Shown here one piece after another: positions 42,919 through 51,687 of a DNA stretch of 64,000 nucleotides (position 1 is the first letter of the stretch; the number at the start of each line of letters is the position of its first letter). The notes under the pieces were generated by a model. It did not search any database. It was given only the letters and a program-made list of their open reading frames with translations, and was not told where the DNA came from. Origin of the DNA: Streptococcus equinus (GTDB lineage Bacteria > Bacillota > Bacilli > Lactobacillales > Streptococcaceae); contig NZ_FNKE01000001.1 in the NCBI RefSeq assembly GCF_900101445.1, positions 62,001-126,000 of the forward strand, read 5' to 3'. A program made the position numbers and the translations under genes.

Positions 42919-43788
42919 TTGGAACAAAGTCAGCATGAAGTTATCAATCCTAACCAAGGACTACTTTCTTTTTTAATCGTTCATGATAATCAGGATTCAA
43001 CTTATATTTCGCCACATTGGCATAGGGCAGTTGAGCTGAGTTATACCTTAAAAGGTTCGATTGACCAGTTTTATGTCGCAGGTGAAAATTTTCAAACGCA
43101 TTCTGGTCGCATTTTAGTGATTAATACGCAAGAGGTTCATAGTATTCGTGTTTTGAAACATAAGGAAGAGTCTAATCTTGCACTCACGATAACATATCCT
43201 TATCCTTTTCTGATTGGGCAGTGTGAAAGAATTGCGTATAGTCGCTTTGATATTAATCACCCAGAGCAATTTTCAAATGCACAAAAAAAGGCGTATGGTC
43301 AACTTCAAGAGATTTTGAAAAAAATAGTTTCAGATTCTCAAGCTGATAGTTCTGATAGGAATTTAAAAATAAATCTTGGAATTTTGAAGGTTTTAGAAAT
43401 ATTAGTTGAGTTTTTTCTGGTGGATGATTATTCAACTGTTCGCCAGGATAATCGTTTGCAGATTGCTGAGCGAATTAAGAAAATAGATGATTTTTTACGG
43501 CTTCACTACCAGGAAAGTATTCATTTAGAAGATTTGGCAGAGCACTGCCATCTTTCACGATCTTACATGGCACGTTTTTTTAAAACACATCTTGGAGTAA
43601 CCTTGGGACAGTATTTGAGAAATATACGTGCTCAGAAGGCGCGTGATCATTTAATAGAAACTAAAGATAGCTTTACAAATATAGCTTTAGAGCATGGATT
43701 TAGTGGATTAAGATCAATGAATCGTGCATTAGAGGACAATTTTGGAAAAAATGCTAGACAAATTCGAAATGATGTCAAGAATAGTTAA
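42919..43788 (+). CDS. AraC-family transcriptional regulator
   Basis: 289 residues starting at TTG 42919, 6 nt after a full AAGGAGG; an upstream GTG at 42892 reads through that SD and is not the start. The N-terminal cupin sensing domain (HWHRAVELSYTLKGSIDQF, HSGRILVINTQEVHSI) is followed by two C-terminal HTH motifs (about 195-285, IHLEDLAEHCHLSRSYMARFFK and FTNIALEHGFSGLRSMNRAL). It probably activates this cluster in response to its sugar. Confidence 0.92.
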   Translation: MEQSQHEVINPNQGLLSFLIVHDNQDSTYISPHWHRAVELSYTLKGSIDQFYVAGENFQTHSGRILVINTQEVHSIRVLKHKEESNLALTITYPYPFLIGQCERIAYSRFDINHPEQFSNAQKKAYGQLQEILKKIVSDSQADSSDRNLKINLGILKVLEILVEFFLVDDYSTVRQDNRLQIAERIKKIDDFLRLHYQESIHLEDLAEHCHLSRSYMARFFKTHLGVTLGQYLRNIRAQKARDHLIETKDSFTNIALEHGFSGLRSMNRALEDNFGKNARQIRNDVKNS

Positions 43789-43798
43789 GGGGGGCAGT

Positions 43799-44689
43799 AT
43801 GACTAGATATTTAATCTTTGATGTCGGTGGAACACGCATAAAATATGCATTGATTACTGAGAATAGGCAAATCATTGAAAAAGATTCTACTTGTACTCCA
43901 GATAATAGCCAAGAATTTTGGAAAACAATTGATGTTGTGATTAAAAACTATAAGGATGCAATAAGTGGTATTGCTTTTAGCGTACCTGGTTGTGTAGACA
44001 CTCAAAACGGTATTATCTATCTTGGTGGCGCACTTGATTATTTGAAAAATATTCATATCAAAGATATGTTTTTCGAGAAATATGGTTTACCAGTAGCTGT
44101 TGTTAATGATGCAAAAGCAGCAGCTCTCGCAGAAGTATGGCAGGGCAGTCTAAGAGGAATTAAAGATGGTGCAGCTATTGTTTTAGGAACCGGGGTTGGT
44201 GGAGGTCTTATCCTAGATGGAAAGCTCCGAAATGGTTCACATTTTCAAGCTGGCGAATTAAGTTTTTTGGCATTGAATCTTGAAAGGCAAGGTTTTGAAC
44301 GTACAAGTGGTTACCTTGGGTCAGCAGTAGGAATGGTTTCTGCTGTTAATAGAGCAGTCGGAAATAGTGATGAAAAAGATGGTCGGCAAGCCTTCGATGC
44401 TATCACTGAAAAAAATTTAGCAGCACTTGCTATTTTTAAAACTTATTGTCGAACTATTGCTCAGATTATCTTGAACGTTCATACAACTTTGGATTTGGAA
44501 TGCTTTGCGATAGGTGGCGGTATTAGCTCTCAGCCTGTTTTGGTAGATGAAATTAATCATCAATATGATTTACTTTTAGATGAAGATAAGGTGACAGAGC
44601 ACGTGTTAACACGACCTAAAATTGTGGCAACTACATTTAAAAATGACGCTAACCTACTTGGAGCTCTATATCAATTATTACATCCATAA
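43799..44689 (+). CDS. ROK-family sugar kinase
   Basis: 296 residues from ATG 43799 behind AAGGGGGG. Phosphate-1 motif DVGGTRIKYAL (6-16), the catalytic Asp in VVNDAKAAALAE (about 100-111) and phosphate-2 GTGVGGGLILDG. The zinc-binding CXCGXXGCXE of many ROK kinases is absent, replaced around GELSFLALNLERQGF, as in some streptococcal beta-glucoside kinases. It probably phosphorylates the sugar imported by the MFS protein; the sugar is unknown. Confidence 0.88.
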   Translation: MTRYLIFDVGGTRIKYALITENRQIIEKDSTCTPDNSQEFWKTIDVVIKNYKDAISGIAFSVPGCVDTQNGIIYLGGALDYLKNIHIKDMFFEKYGLPVAVVNDAKAAALAEVWQGSLRGIKDGAAIVLGTGVGGGLILDGKLRNGSHFQAGELSFLALNLERQGFERTSGYLGSAVGMVSAVNRAVGNSDEKDGRQAFDAITEKNLAALAIFKTYCRTIAQIILNVHTTLDLECFAIGGGISSQPVLVDEINHQYDLLLDEDKVTEHVLTRPKIVATTFKNDANLLGALYQLLHP

Positions 44690-44693
44690 GAAA

Positions 44694-44725
44694 CGAACAC
44701 ACTTTGAATTTACAAAGTGTGTTCG
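44694..44725. terminator. Convergent bidirectional hairpin after the ROK gene
   Basis: Perfect 13-bp stem CGAACACACTTTG-N6-CAAAGTGTGTTCG. It overlaps the last codons of the GIY-YIG gene on the other strand. T-tails are weak on both sides. Confidence 0.65.
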
Positions 44726-44985
44726 TTAATATAATCGAGTTTTTGTTGTCGTGTTTTTTGTTTAAAATAGCTTTCTGCAGACATGGCGGCTTCTTTGCTA
44801 TCAAAACTTTCTTGGTAAATGAGTTTGACAGGTAAGCGGCTTTTTGTGTATTTAGCGCCTTTACCTGCATTATGCGTTTTGATGCGGCGTTCTACATCTG
44901 TAGTGTAGCCAGTGTAGAGCGTACCGTCTGCACACTCTACCACGTACATAAAAGCTTTTTTAGTCTTTCTTTCCGTTTTTTCCAT
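44710..44985 (-). CDS. GIY-YIG domain protein (YazA/UPF0213 type)
   Basis: 91 residues from ATG 44985. Single GIY-YIG nuclease fold with [37 protein letters not shown] (the GIY and YIG elements appear as LYTGYT), the catalytic Arg and a Glu in SAESYFK. In Firmicutes it follows the trmN6-like gene, as here with a 26-nt overlap. The biological role is not established; DNA or RNA endonuclease activity is inferred from the fold. Confidence 0.87.
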   Translation of the reverse strand: MEKTERKTKKAFMYVVECADGTLYTGYTTDVERRIKTHNAGKGAKYTKSRLPVKLIYQESFDSKEAAMSAESYFKQKTRQQKLDYINEHTL

Positions 44986-45721
44986 AATAGATTTCAAAAA
45001 TATCGTCGGTATACTCGCCATTTTCTTTGTGAACAAAAAGTGGTGGAAGGATTTTTAGACCATCGGTTGAACCATCTTTGATAGCTTCAATCAAAAGCAT
45101 ATTAGCATCTTTTCCCATTTTTGGGTAAACGAATTGGATGCGTTTTGGTGCCAGATTGTACTGTCTCATGGTATCGATGATGTCTAGAAAGCGATCTGGC
45201 CTGTGCACCATAGCAAGTCTTCCATTTGATTTTAGAGCGTGTCTTGCAATGTCACAAATTTCTTCAAGGTTTGTTGTGATTTCGTGTCTAGCTAGAAGAT
45301 AGTGTTCAGATACATTTTTCTTAGAAGTCTCTGACACCTTGAAATATGGTGGATTGCACAGAATTAAGTCAACGCCAGTTCGCGGTACGTGAGTTAGAAG
45401 ATTTTTCAAATCATCATTAATCATTTGAACTTGGTCTTCTAAGTGGTTCAAGTGGATTGAACGCTCTGCCATGTCAGCTAAGCGCTCCTGAATTTCAACT
45501 TCGATGATTGGCGCTTTAGTGCGGGTGCTGGCAAAAAGTCCAACGGCACCATTTCCAGAACAGAGGTCAACAATCAAGCCACGTGATGGAATTTTTGGGA
45601 AACGTGACAAGAGGACACTGTCGATAGAATAGCTGAAAACCTCTCTATTTTGAATAATTTTTACATCTGTCGAAAAGAGCTGATCAATACGCTCACCTTC
45701 TTTTAAAATTGATTTAGTCAT
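44960..45721 (-). CDS. trmN6: tRNA1(Val) adenine-N6 methyltransferase family protein
   Basis: 253 residues. SAM motif [14 protein letters not shown] (about 50-62), the N6-adenine methyltransferase motif NPPY (about 125-128) and the family N-terminus [26 protein letters not shown]. It matches YfiC/YabB proteins, which methylate A37 of tRNA-Val. The -10 TATAAT lies 7 nt before the ATG and no SD is present, so the mRNA may be leaderless. Confidence 0.92.
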   Translation of the reverse strand: MTKSILKEGERIDQLFSTDVKIIQNREVFSYSIDSVLLSRFPKIPSRGLIVDLCSGNGAVGLFASTRTKAPIIEVEIQERLADMAERSIHLNHLEDQVQMINDDLKNLLTHVPRTGVDLILCNPPYFKVSETSKKNVSEHYLLARHEITTNLEEICDIARHALKSNGRLAMVHRPDRFLDIIDTMRQYNLAPKRIQFVYPKMGKDANMLLIEAIKDGSTDGLKILPPLFVHKENGEYTDDIFEIYYGKNGKKD

Positions 45722-45728
45722 GACATTT

Positions 45729-45737
45729 ATTATAGCA
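45729..45737 (-). promoter_or_regulatory. Extended -10 promoter of trmN6
   Basis: Minus strand TGCTATAAT ends 7 nt before the start codon. Confidence 0.65.
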
Positions 45738-45837
45738 GATTTTGCCTATTCTCACTAGCGAGGTCGTTAATTTTTACTTTCTAAAACCGCTTAAGCATGG
45801 TACAATGTAAGGTAATGAGAAAAAAAGGAGTAAATCT

Positions 45838-46584
45838 GTGTTTTATACTTATTTACGCGGGCTAGTGGTTTTCCTTCTTTGGATTATCAATGGTAATGCC
45901 CATTATCACAATGAAGACAAAATTTTGAGCAAAGATGAAAACTATATTTTGGTTGCACCGCACCGTACATGGTGGGACCCTGTTTATATGGCTTTCGCTG
46001 CTCGTCCAAAACAATTCATTTTCATGGCTAAAAAGGAATTGTTCACAAATCGTATATTTGGTTGGTGGATTCGCATGTGTGGCGCCTTTCCAATTGACCG
46101 TGAAAATCCTGGTCAAAAAGCCATCAAATACCCAATTAACATGTTGAAAAAAAGCAATCGTTCACTTGTCATGTTTCCAAGTGGAAGTCGTCATTCAACA
46201 GATGTTAAAGGTGGGGTTGCTGTCATCGCTAAAATGGCAAAAGTTAAAATCATGCCAGTTGTTTACGCAGGACCAATGCAACTAAAAGGTCTTTTGACTG
46301 GTGAACGTGTTGACATGAACTTTGGTAACCCAATTGATATTTCTGACATCAAACGCATGAACGATGAAGGTATCGAAGAAGTGGCAAACCGTATTCAAAC
46401 TGAATTTGACCGCTTGGATGCTGAAAATGCAACTTACCACATCGATAAAAAACCAAATCCATTGACATACATTTATCGTGTTCCACTTGGTTTGGTAGCT
46501 ATTGTCGTTGTTCTTTTGACATTACTCTTTAGCTACATTGCAAGCTTTGTCTGGGATCCTGATAAACACCGTAAAATGAAATAA
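45838..46584 (+). CDS. plsC: 1-acyl-sn-glycerol-3-phosphate acyltransferase
   Basis: Makes phosphatidic acid at the membrane. The acyltransferase HX4D motif HRTWWD is at 42-47, FPSGSRHS at the substrate site and the VPVVYAGP-like block IMPVVYAGP further on. The N-terminal helix (8-20) and a C-terminal transmembrane segment (VPLGLVAIVVVLLTLLFSYI) anchor it. 248 residues from GTG 45838 behind AAAGGAG. Confidence 0.93.
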   Translation: MFYTYLRGLVVFLLWIINGNAHYHNEDKILSKDENYILVAPHRTWWDPVYMAFAARPKQFIFMAKKELFTNRIFGWWIRMCGAFPIDRENPGQKAIKYPINMLKKSNRSLVMFPSGSRHSTDVKGGVAVIAKMAKVKIMPVVYAGPMQLKGLLTGERVDMNFGNPIDISDIKRMNDEGIEEVANRIQTEFDRLDAENATYHIDKKPNPLTYIYRVPLGLVAIVVVLLTLLFSYIASFVWDPDKHRKMK

Positions 46585-46593
46585 ATAAGAAAA

Positions 46594-46620
46594 AGCTCGG
46601 ATTTTCCGAGTTTTTTTTTC
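46594..46620 (+). terminator. plsC terminator, T-run merging into the com-box
   Basis: CTCGGA-TTT-TCCGAG then nine Ts, which run directly into CGAATA of the com-box. Confidence 0.82.
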
Positions 46621-46625
46621 GAATA
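46618..46625 (+). promoter_or_regulatory. Com-box (ComX/SigX promoter) of comEA-comEC
   Basis: TTCGAATA, 7 of 8 bases of the streptococcal com-box TACGAATA, preceded by a T-run as usual for this promoter class. The same TTTTTTTCGAATAA string precedes coiA. Confidence 0.82.
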
Positions 46626-46632
46626 ATTAAGT

Positions 46633-46655
46633 AAGGGCTCCGAGGAGCCTTTTTC
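46633..46655 (+). terminator. Terminator-like hairpin in the comEA leader
   Basis: GGCTC-CGAG-GAGCC followed by five Ts, immediately downstream of the com-box and upstream of the comEA SD. Either an attenuator or a block against read-through from plsC. Confidence 0.6.
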
Positions 46656-46681
46656 TAATGCTAAAAAGGTGAGGTAATAGG

Positions 46682-47362
46682 ATGATTGAAGAGATGAAAG
46701 AAAGACTTTTGGAACATAAGACGGTAGCGGCGGTTTTAGGAACGGTGCTTGTTATGCTTGTGGCATTCTTTGTTTGGTCTAGTATGACTAGACCACAAGC
46801 GCAGCTACAAAGTGATTTACCTGCGCTTTCTAGTAGTATCTCAGCAAGTTCAAGTCTTGAACCATCAAAGACAAAGACTATGACATCACATTCTCAAGAT
46901 GATTCTGGCAAGATTTTTGTTGATATCAAGGGTGCCGTTAAAAATGAAGGTGTTTATGAATTGTCAAATGGCAGCCGTGTCACGGATTTGGTCAAAAAAG
47001 CCGGCGGATTTACAGATGATGCTGACAAGAAGTCAGTCAATTTAGCCGAAAAATTAGCTGACGAAGCGGTTGTCTATGTGGCAAAAATTGGTGAAGAAGT
47101 CACACCAGCAAGTACACCATCTCAAGCTAAAACAACGACAGCTAGCGGGGTACAAGGTGACGATTCAGCGCAAATCAATCTTAACACCGCAACTATGGAA
47201 GAACTCCAAACTATTTCTGGGATTGGGGCTAAACGTGCGCAAGATATCATTGATTATCGTGATGCTAATGGTGGGTTCTCATCCGTTGATGACTTGAAAA
47301 ATGTTTCTGGCATTGGTGAGAAGACTTTGGAAAAATTAAAAGCAGAGGTGACTGTTGATTAA
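46682..47362 (+). CDS. comEA: Competence DNA receptor ComEA
   Basis: 226 residues: a membrane anchor (about 16-34), a Ser/Thr/Gln-rich stalk, a SLBB domain (about 78-140, IFVDIKGAVKNEGVYEL) and two helix-hairpin-helix motifs at the C-terminus (INLNTATMEELQTISGIGAKRAQDIIDYR and LKNVSGIGEKTLEKLKAE), which bind incoming double-stranded DNA outside the cell. A com-box precedes it. It overlaps comEC by 8 nt. Confidence 0.95.
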   Translation: MIEEMKERLLEHKTVAAVLGTVLVMLVAFFVWSSMTRPQAQLQSDLPALSSSISASSSLEPSKTKTMTSHSQDDSGKIFVDIKGAVKNEGVYELSNGSRVTDLVKKAGGFTDDADKKSVNLAEKLADEAVVYVAKIGEEVTPASTPSQAKTTTASGVQGDDSAQINLNTATMEELQTISGIGAKRAQDIIDYRDANGGFSSVDDLKNVSGIGEKTLEKLKAEVTVD

Positions 47363-49586
47363 GCATTTTCCCATTAAGCCAATTCAATTGGCTTTTTTGC
47401 TCATTTTACTTTATTATTTTTGTTTTGAAAAAGTTCTGTTATGCCTATTTTTACTCTTGTTAGCCTTGCTATTTTTATGGCGATATTACGGGTGGAAAGT
47501 TTGGTGCCAGATTTCACTGTGCTTGGCTTTCTTTGCGATATTTTTCCTGACTAAGGCTAATCAGACAGAACAGGCTTATCAAGCGGCACCAGCTCAGCTA
47601 TCAAAAATCCAGATAATTCCAGATACGATTTCGGTTAATGGTGACTTGTTATCCTTTCGAGGTAAGGAAGCTGGGCAGACTTACCAAGTTTTTTATACCT
47701 TGAAGTCAGAAAAAGAGCAGGAATTTTTTAAAAATCTTAATCAAACAGTGCTTTTATCAGGGCAGATGGACTTAGAAGAGGCGACGCCACAGCGAAATTT
47801 TGGTGGATTTGATTACCGTACTTATCTTAAACATGAAGGGATTTATCGGATTGCTAATCTTTCTTCGATTACTGAGATGAGGCAGCAGAGCTCTTTAAGT
47901 TTTTTTGAGCGGCTACATGAACTGAGGAGAAAGGCGATTGTCAGTATTCAAAGGAATTTTCCTGCTCCCATGCGACATTACATGACCGGCCTTTTGTTTG
48001 GATATTTGGATAAGTCTTTTGATGAGATGAGTGATGTTTACACTAGCTTAGGGATTATTCATCTTTTTGCTCTGTCTGGCATGCAAGTTGGCTTTTTTGT
48101 CGGACTTTTTCGTTTTATCTTTTTGCGATGTGGGCTAAGGCGTGATTTGGTGGGCATACTTCAGATTCCTTTTTCTTTGGTGTATGCTGGCTTGACAGGA
48201 TTTTCTGTCTCGGTGATTCGAAGTTTGATTCAGTCTGCTTTTGCAAATCTTGGCATTAAAAAATTAGATAATCTTGCCTTTACTTTAATGACCCTTTTTA
48301 TTTTGATGCCAAATTTCCTGCTGACGACGGGAGGAATTCTTTCGTTTACCTACGCTTTTATCCTAAGTTTTATTGATTTTGATGAGCTTAGTCATTATCG
48401 AAAAATCCTTACAGAATGTTTGGCGATTTCACTGGGAAGTTTACCGGTTTTGATATATTTCTTCTCAGTATTTCAACCCTTGTCGCTTCTTTTAACAGCC
48501 ATTTTTTCACTGGCTTTTGATGTGCTTATCTTGCCTGTTTTGACCTTTGTTTTTCTATTATCACCTCTGGTTAAAGTTACAGTTTTAAATCCATTTTTTG
48601 TTTTTCTAGAAACTATCATCAAATTTAGCAAGTCGCTGATTGGTACACCGCTCGTTTTTGGCAGACCAAGTCTAGGAATTTTGTTGCTATTACTTTTAAC
48701 AATAGGGCTCCTCTATGACTGTTATCGACACAAAAAAGTGGCATTTTTCCTTTTTAGCTTAGTAGCTTTGCTATTTTTCCAAATCAAGCATCCGCTGGAA
48801 AATGAAGTGACGGTGGTTGACATTGGTCAGGGAGATAGTATTTTGGTGCGAGATGTGAAAGGGCGGACGCTGCTAATTGATGTGGGCGGAAAAGTGAGTT
48901 TTAGCCAGAAAAAGACGTGGCAGGAGCGCTTGTCTGATAGCAATGCCGAGCGGACATTGATTCCTTATCTGAAAAGCCGAGGAATTGGTAAAATTGACCA
49001 GCTGGTTCTGACGCATACGGATACTGACCACATGGGTGATATGCTGGACGTTGCCAAAGAGCTGAAAATTGGTCAAGTTCTGGTGAGCCCAGGGAGCCTC
49101 ACAAAGCCAGATTTTGTGGCTAAACTTCGACAAATGAAGACGCCAGTTCGTGCAGTTTCTGCAGGAGATAGCTTGCCGATTATGGGAAGTCACTTGCAGG
49201 TGCTCTATCCAAATGCCGTTGGTGACGGCGGAAATAATGATTCTGTGGTCCTTTATGGCAATCTTCTGGGTAAGAATTTCTTATTTACAGGAGACTTGGA
49301 GGAAGAAGGCGAAGAACAGATGATAGCAACTTACCCCAATCTGCCAGTTGATGTCTTAAAAGCAGGGCACCATGGCTCAAAAGGGTCATCGAGCCCAGAA
49401 TTTCTCGCTCACATTTCCCCGCAAATAGGATTAATCTCCGCAGGGCAAAATAACCGCTATAAACACCCTCACCAAGAAACGCTTGAACGCTTCCGAGCTC
49501 AAAACATGACCATTTACCGCACAGACGAACAAGGCGCTATCCGCTTTAGAGGATTAAACCACTGGAAAATTGAAACGGTGAGGTAG
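47355..49586 (+). CDS. comEC: DNA-uptake channel protein ComEC/Rec2
   Basis: 743 residues. An N-terminal OB-like segment and about ten transmembrane helices form the competence domain (LFALSGMQVGFFVGLFRF). The C-terminal metallo-beta-lactamase-like domain has VVDIGQGDSILVRD, LTHTDTDHMGD, the GDLEEEGE segment and KAGHHGSKGSS, thought to degrade the non-transforming strand. It starts at TTG 47355 behind GAGGTG inside comEA. The pair is intact, which suggests transformability if the other com genes are present. Confidence 0.95.
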   Translation: MIKHFPIKPIQLAFLLILLYYFCFEKVLLCLFLLLLALLFLWRYYGWKVWCQISLCLAFFAIFFLTKANQTEQAYQAAPAQLSKIQIIPDTISVNGDLLSFRGKEAGQTYQVFYTLKSEKEQEFFKNLNQTVLLSGQMDLEEATPQRNFGGFDYRTYLKHEGIYRIANLSSITEMRQQSSLSFFERLHELRRKAIVSIQRNFPAPMRHYMTGLLFGYLDKSFDEMSDVYTSLGIIHLFALSGMQVGFFVGLFRFIFLRCGLRRDLVGILQIPFSLVYAGLTGFSVSVIRSLIQSAFANLGIKKLDNLAFTLMTLFILMPNFLLTTGGILSFTYAFILSFIDFDELSHYRKILTECLAISLGSLPVLIYFFSVFQPLSLLLTAIFSLAFDVLILPVLTFVFLLSPLVKVTVLNPFFVFLETIIKFSKSLIGTPLVFGRPSLGILLLLLLTIGLLYDCYRHKKVAFFLFSLVALLFFQIKHPLENEVTVVDIGQGDSILVRDVKGRTLLIDVGGKVSFSQKKTWQERLSDSNAERTLIPYLKSRGIGKIDQLVLTHTDTDHMGDMLDVAKELKIGQVLVSPGSLTKPDFVAKLRQMKTPVRAVSAGDSLPIMGSHLQVLYPNAVGDGGNNDSVVLYGNLLGKNFLFTGDLEEEGEEQMIATYPNLPVDVLKAGHHGSKGSSSPEFLAHISPQIGLISAGQNNRYKHPHQETLERFRAQNMTIYRTDEQGAIRFRGLNHWKIETVR

Positions 49587-49603
49587 GGGGAATAATGAAA
49601 TAG

Positions 49604-49632
49604 TTGAACAATATGTATAAAATGTGTATAAT
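49604..49632 (+). promoter_or_regulatory. hicAB promoter
   Basis: TTGAAC (49604-49609), 17 nt, TATAAT (49627-49632), 15 nt before the hicA start. Confidence 0.82.
49614..49631. promoter_or_regulatory. Direct repeats across the hicAB promoter
   Basis: TGTATAA at 49614-49620 and again at 49625-49631, one helical turn (11 bp) apart, overlapping the -10. Likely binding site for the HicB ribbon-helix-helix domain (autorepression). Confidence 0.55.
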
Positions 49633-49647
49633 TAAGAAAGGTAAGTT

Positions 49648-49836
49648 ATGCCAAAAACACCAAAACAAATGGTAAAACTTCTCAAACAAAGTGGATTTAT
49701 TAAAGTTCGTCAGCGAGGTAGTCATCTTTTAATGAAAAATTTTGAAACAGGAAAGGTGACGACCGTTCCTATGCATAGTAAAGAACTTGCTAAAGGAACA
49801 GAAGAAGCTATTTTGAAACAAGCAGGATTAAAATAA
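49648..49836 (+). CDS. hicA: HicA-type mRNA interferase toxin
   Basis: 62 residues with the dsRBD-like HicA fold: KQMVKLLKQSGFIKVRQRGSHLLM, the catalytic His26 in GSH, then TTVPMHSKELAKGT. HicA toxins cleave mRNA and are silenced by HicB. It is the first gene of a toxin-antitoxin pair with its own promoter. The gene is intact, with the active-site His retained. Confidence 0.93.
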   Translation: MPKTPKQMVKLLKQSGFIKVRQRGSHLLMKNFETGKVTTVPMHSKELAKGTEEAILKQAGLK

Positions 49837-49875
49837 ACGTTTAGTCTATTATCCTAAGGCGAAAGGAAGAGTACG

Positions 49876-50253
49876 ATGCAAATTTATCCAGCTATTTTTA
49901 CAACAAATGAAGATAATATCACTATTACATTTCCAGATATTCCAGAAGCGATTACTCAAGGAAAGGATTGGGCAGAAGCCTATGAAATGGCTCAAGAGGT
50001 ACTAGGAATGGTGCTTGAAGATTATACCGATTATCCTAAGCCAACAGCTATTTCTGAATTGAAAAAAAGTTATCCAGACGGTGATATTGCTCTGATTCCC
50101 ATTGATATGCTTGCTTATATGAAAAAATATCATTCTAAGAAAGTCCGCAAAAATGTCACCATTCCAGAGTATTTAAACACATTAGCCGAAGAAAAACATC
50201 TTAATTTCTCACAAGTGTTAACCGAAGCTTTAGAGTTAAAATTGAAAGCATAA
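49876..50253 (+). CDS. hicB: HicB-type antitoxin
   Basis: 125 residues: the partly degraded RNase H-like fold that blocks HicA (ITITFPDIPEAITQGKDWAEAYEMAQEVL, 15-43) and a C-terminal ribbon-helix-helix (NVTIPEYLNTLAEEKHLNFSQVLTEALELKL) for DNA binding. It follows hicA by 39 nt with its own AAAGGAAG site and is closed by a terminator. Confidence 0.93.
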   Translation: MQIYPAIFTTNEDNITITFPDIPEAITQGKDWAEAYEMAQEVLGMVLEDYTDYPKPTAISELKKSYPDGDIALIPIDMLAYMKKYHSKKVRKNVTIPEYLNTLAEEKHLNFSQVLTEALELKLKA

Positions 50254-50254
50254 T

Positions 50255-50283
50255 AACAGTAGTCGATTGACTGCTGTTTTTGC
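50255..50283 (+). terminator. hicAB terminator
   Basis: AACAGTAGTC-GATT-GACTGCTGTT, then Ts. Confidence 0.85.
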
Positions 50284-50336
50284 TTTGCAATTAGATTAGC
50301 ATAAGTATATACTATGTTATAAAAAGGAGGGCGAGA

Positions 50337-50915
50337 ATGGAAGCAATAGAGAGCAAAGTTGATTTTGTTAAAGAAATCGAGAAATTAAAAACTGTGACGC
50401 GTTTTAATAGGACATTGGATGGGCGATTTGAAAATAGTGCGGAACATTCTTGGCAGGTTGCATTAGTAGCAAACTTTTTTCAAGATTATTTTCCTGAAAA
50501 ATTGGACATAGGAAAAGTGACTTTAATGCTTTTAATCCATGATTTGGGAGAAATTTACGCAGGTGATACTTGGGTGTATGATACCACAGGCAAAGCCGTA
50601 TCACATGATAAGGAATACTTATCGTTACAGAAAAGTTTAGCAGTCTTACCAATCATTCAAGGCGAGAAATTTACAGAATTGTGGCTTGAATTTGAAAAAG
50701 GAAATAGTCCAGAATCAAGATATGCTAGAATTATTGATGCTTTGGTACCGCTGATTAATCATTTGGTTGTTTCAGAAGAAGGTTATAATCCCGATAAATT
50801 AACGGCTGATAGAGTTTTGGCTAAGAAAGCTTTCATTAAAGAAGATTCAGAAATTTTGTGGCAATTAACAAAGGAATTAATCGAAAAAAGTGTTGAAAAA
50901 GGACTATATGACTGA
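50337..50915 (+). CDS. HD-domain hydrolase (YfbR/HDDC2-like nucleotidase)
   Basis: 192 residues. Metal-binding HD-domain residues His37 in SAEHSW and His68-Asp69 in LLIHDLGEIYAGD, plus a later Asp in ARIIDALVPL. The opening ...TRFNRTLDGRFENSAEHSW is characteristic of the 5'-deoxynucleotidase YfbR / HDDC2 group. Soluble. It has an AAGGAGG site and is 2-11 nt from the CYTH gene, with which it forms a unit. The substrate is probably a nucleotide but is not determined. Confidence 0.85.
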   Translation: MEAIESKVDFVKEIEKLKTVTRFNRTLDGRFENSAEHSWQVALVANFFQDYFPEKLDIGKVTLMLLIHDLGEIYAGDTWVYDTTGKAVSHDKEYLSLQKSLAVLPIIQGEKFTELWLEFEKGNSPESRYARIIDALVPLINHLVVSEEGYNPDKLTADRVLAKKAFIKEDSEILWQLTKELIEKSVEKGLYD

Positions 50916-50926
50916 AGGTGAAGAGT

Positions 50927-51649
50927 TTGAGTAACGCTAAAAATGAATTGGAATTGAAATATCAGCTATCTGAAGAAGTTTTGAGTATTTATGAAGAGAA
51001 AGTGAAAAAGGCGGGCTTTGTCTCTGTGGGTGAATGTCTTGAAACAGATATTACGGTTGATTTACCTAATTTTGAAAGCAAATCTAAAGGAATAGTCATT
51101 CGCTATCGCATAATAAGTGTTGGGAGATACTTGTTGACGATTAAACTCAAACGTCAAAATAATCATTGCCAAGAATATGTAGAATTAGAGTATTCTAGTG
51201 ATTCTGATGATAGTCTTGCTTTTTCTGATATTCAATGTTTATTACAAAAGGAATTGGGTGTAGTACTTCCTCGGATTGTTCTAGAAGGAAAAAACGTATC
51301 CGAAAATTGTATTTATCTGATAAATCAATTGTACGATTTGGGGTTCACACGTTGTCGCATGTTTTCTCAGAAGAAACGTCATGAGTACAAAAAAGGAAAT
51401 ACGGCTGTTTGTTTTGATCTTTTTCCTAGTCATGTTGGGGCTTTTATTGAGCTAGAAGCTTTTAGTGAGGAGAAACTTATAGCTTTAAAGGAATTAATGG
51501 CTTTACCTGAACATTGTCGCATTAGCAAGAACTACGGTAAGATTATTCAAGATAGCTTGAAAAAGCAGGGATTGGATAGCGATAGAAGTAGAATTTGTCT
51601 TTTTGATGAAACATTAAAGCAGTTTGCTTATAAAAAATTCCATAGTTAA
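50927..51649 (+). CDS. CYTH-domain protein (triphosphate tunnel enzyme family)
   Basis: 240 residues, probably from TTG 50927 (SD AAGGTG); a GTG at 50918 overlaps that SD. The CYTH signature ELELKY (ExExK) is at the start, followed by alternating basic and acidic strands (GIVIRYRI, LLTIKLKR, YVELEYSS) and a late IELEAF. CYTH proteins use a metal-filled beta tunnel to bind triphosphates (ThTP, PPPi, or nucleotides), and some are class IV adenylyl cyclases. The substrate is unknown. It sits with an HD hydrolase in an insertion between comEC and holA. Confidence 0.83.
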   Translation: MSNAKNELELKYQLSEEVLSIYEEKVKKAGFVSVGECLETDITVDLPNFESKSKGIVIRYRIISVGRYLLTIKLKRQNNHCQEYVELEYSSDSDDSLAFSDIQCLLQKELGVVLPRIVLEGKNVSENCIYLINQLYDLGFTRCRMFSQKKRHEYKKGNTAVCFDLFPSHVGAFIELEAFSEEKLIALKELMALPEHCRISKNYGKIIQDSLKKQGLDSDRSRICLFDETLKQFAYKKFHS

Positions 51650-51659
51650 CTTTCGCATG

Positions 51660-51687
51660 AACCATGAGTTTTTCTCATGGTTTTTTG
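51660..51687 (+). terminator. Terminator immediately before holA
   Basis: ACCATGAG-TTTTT-CTCATGGT then six Ts; it ends 2 nt before the holA -10. Confidence 0.85.
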
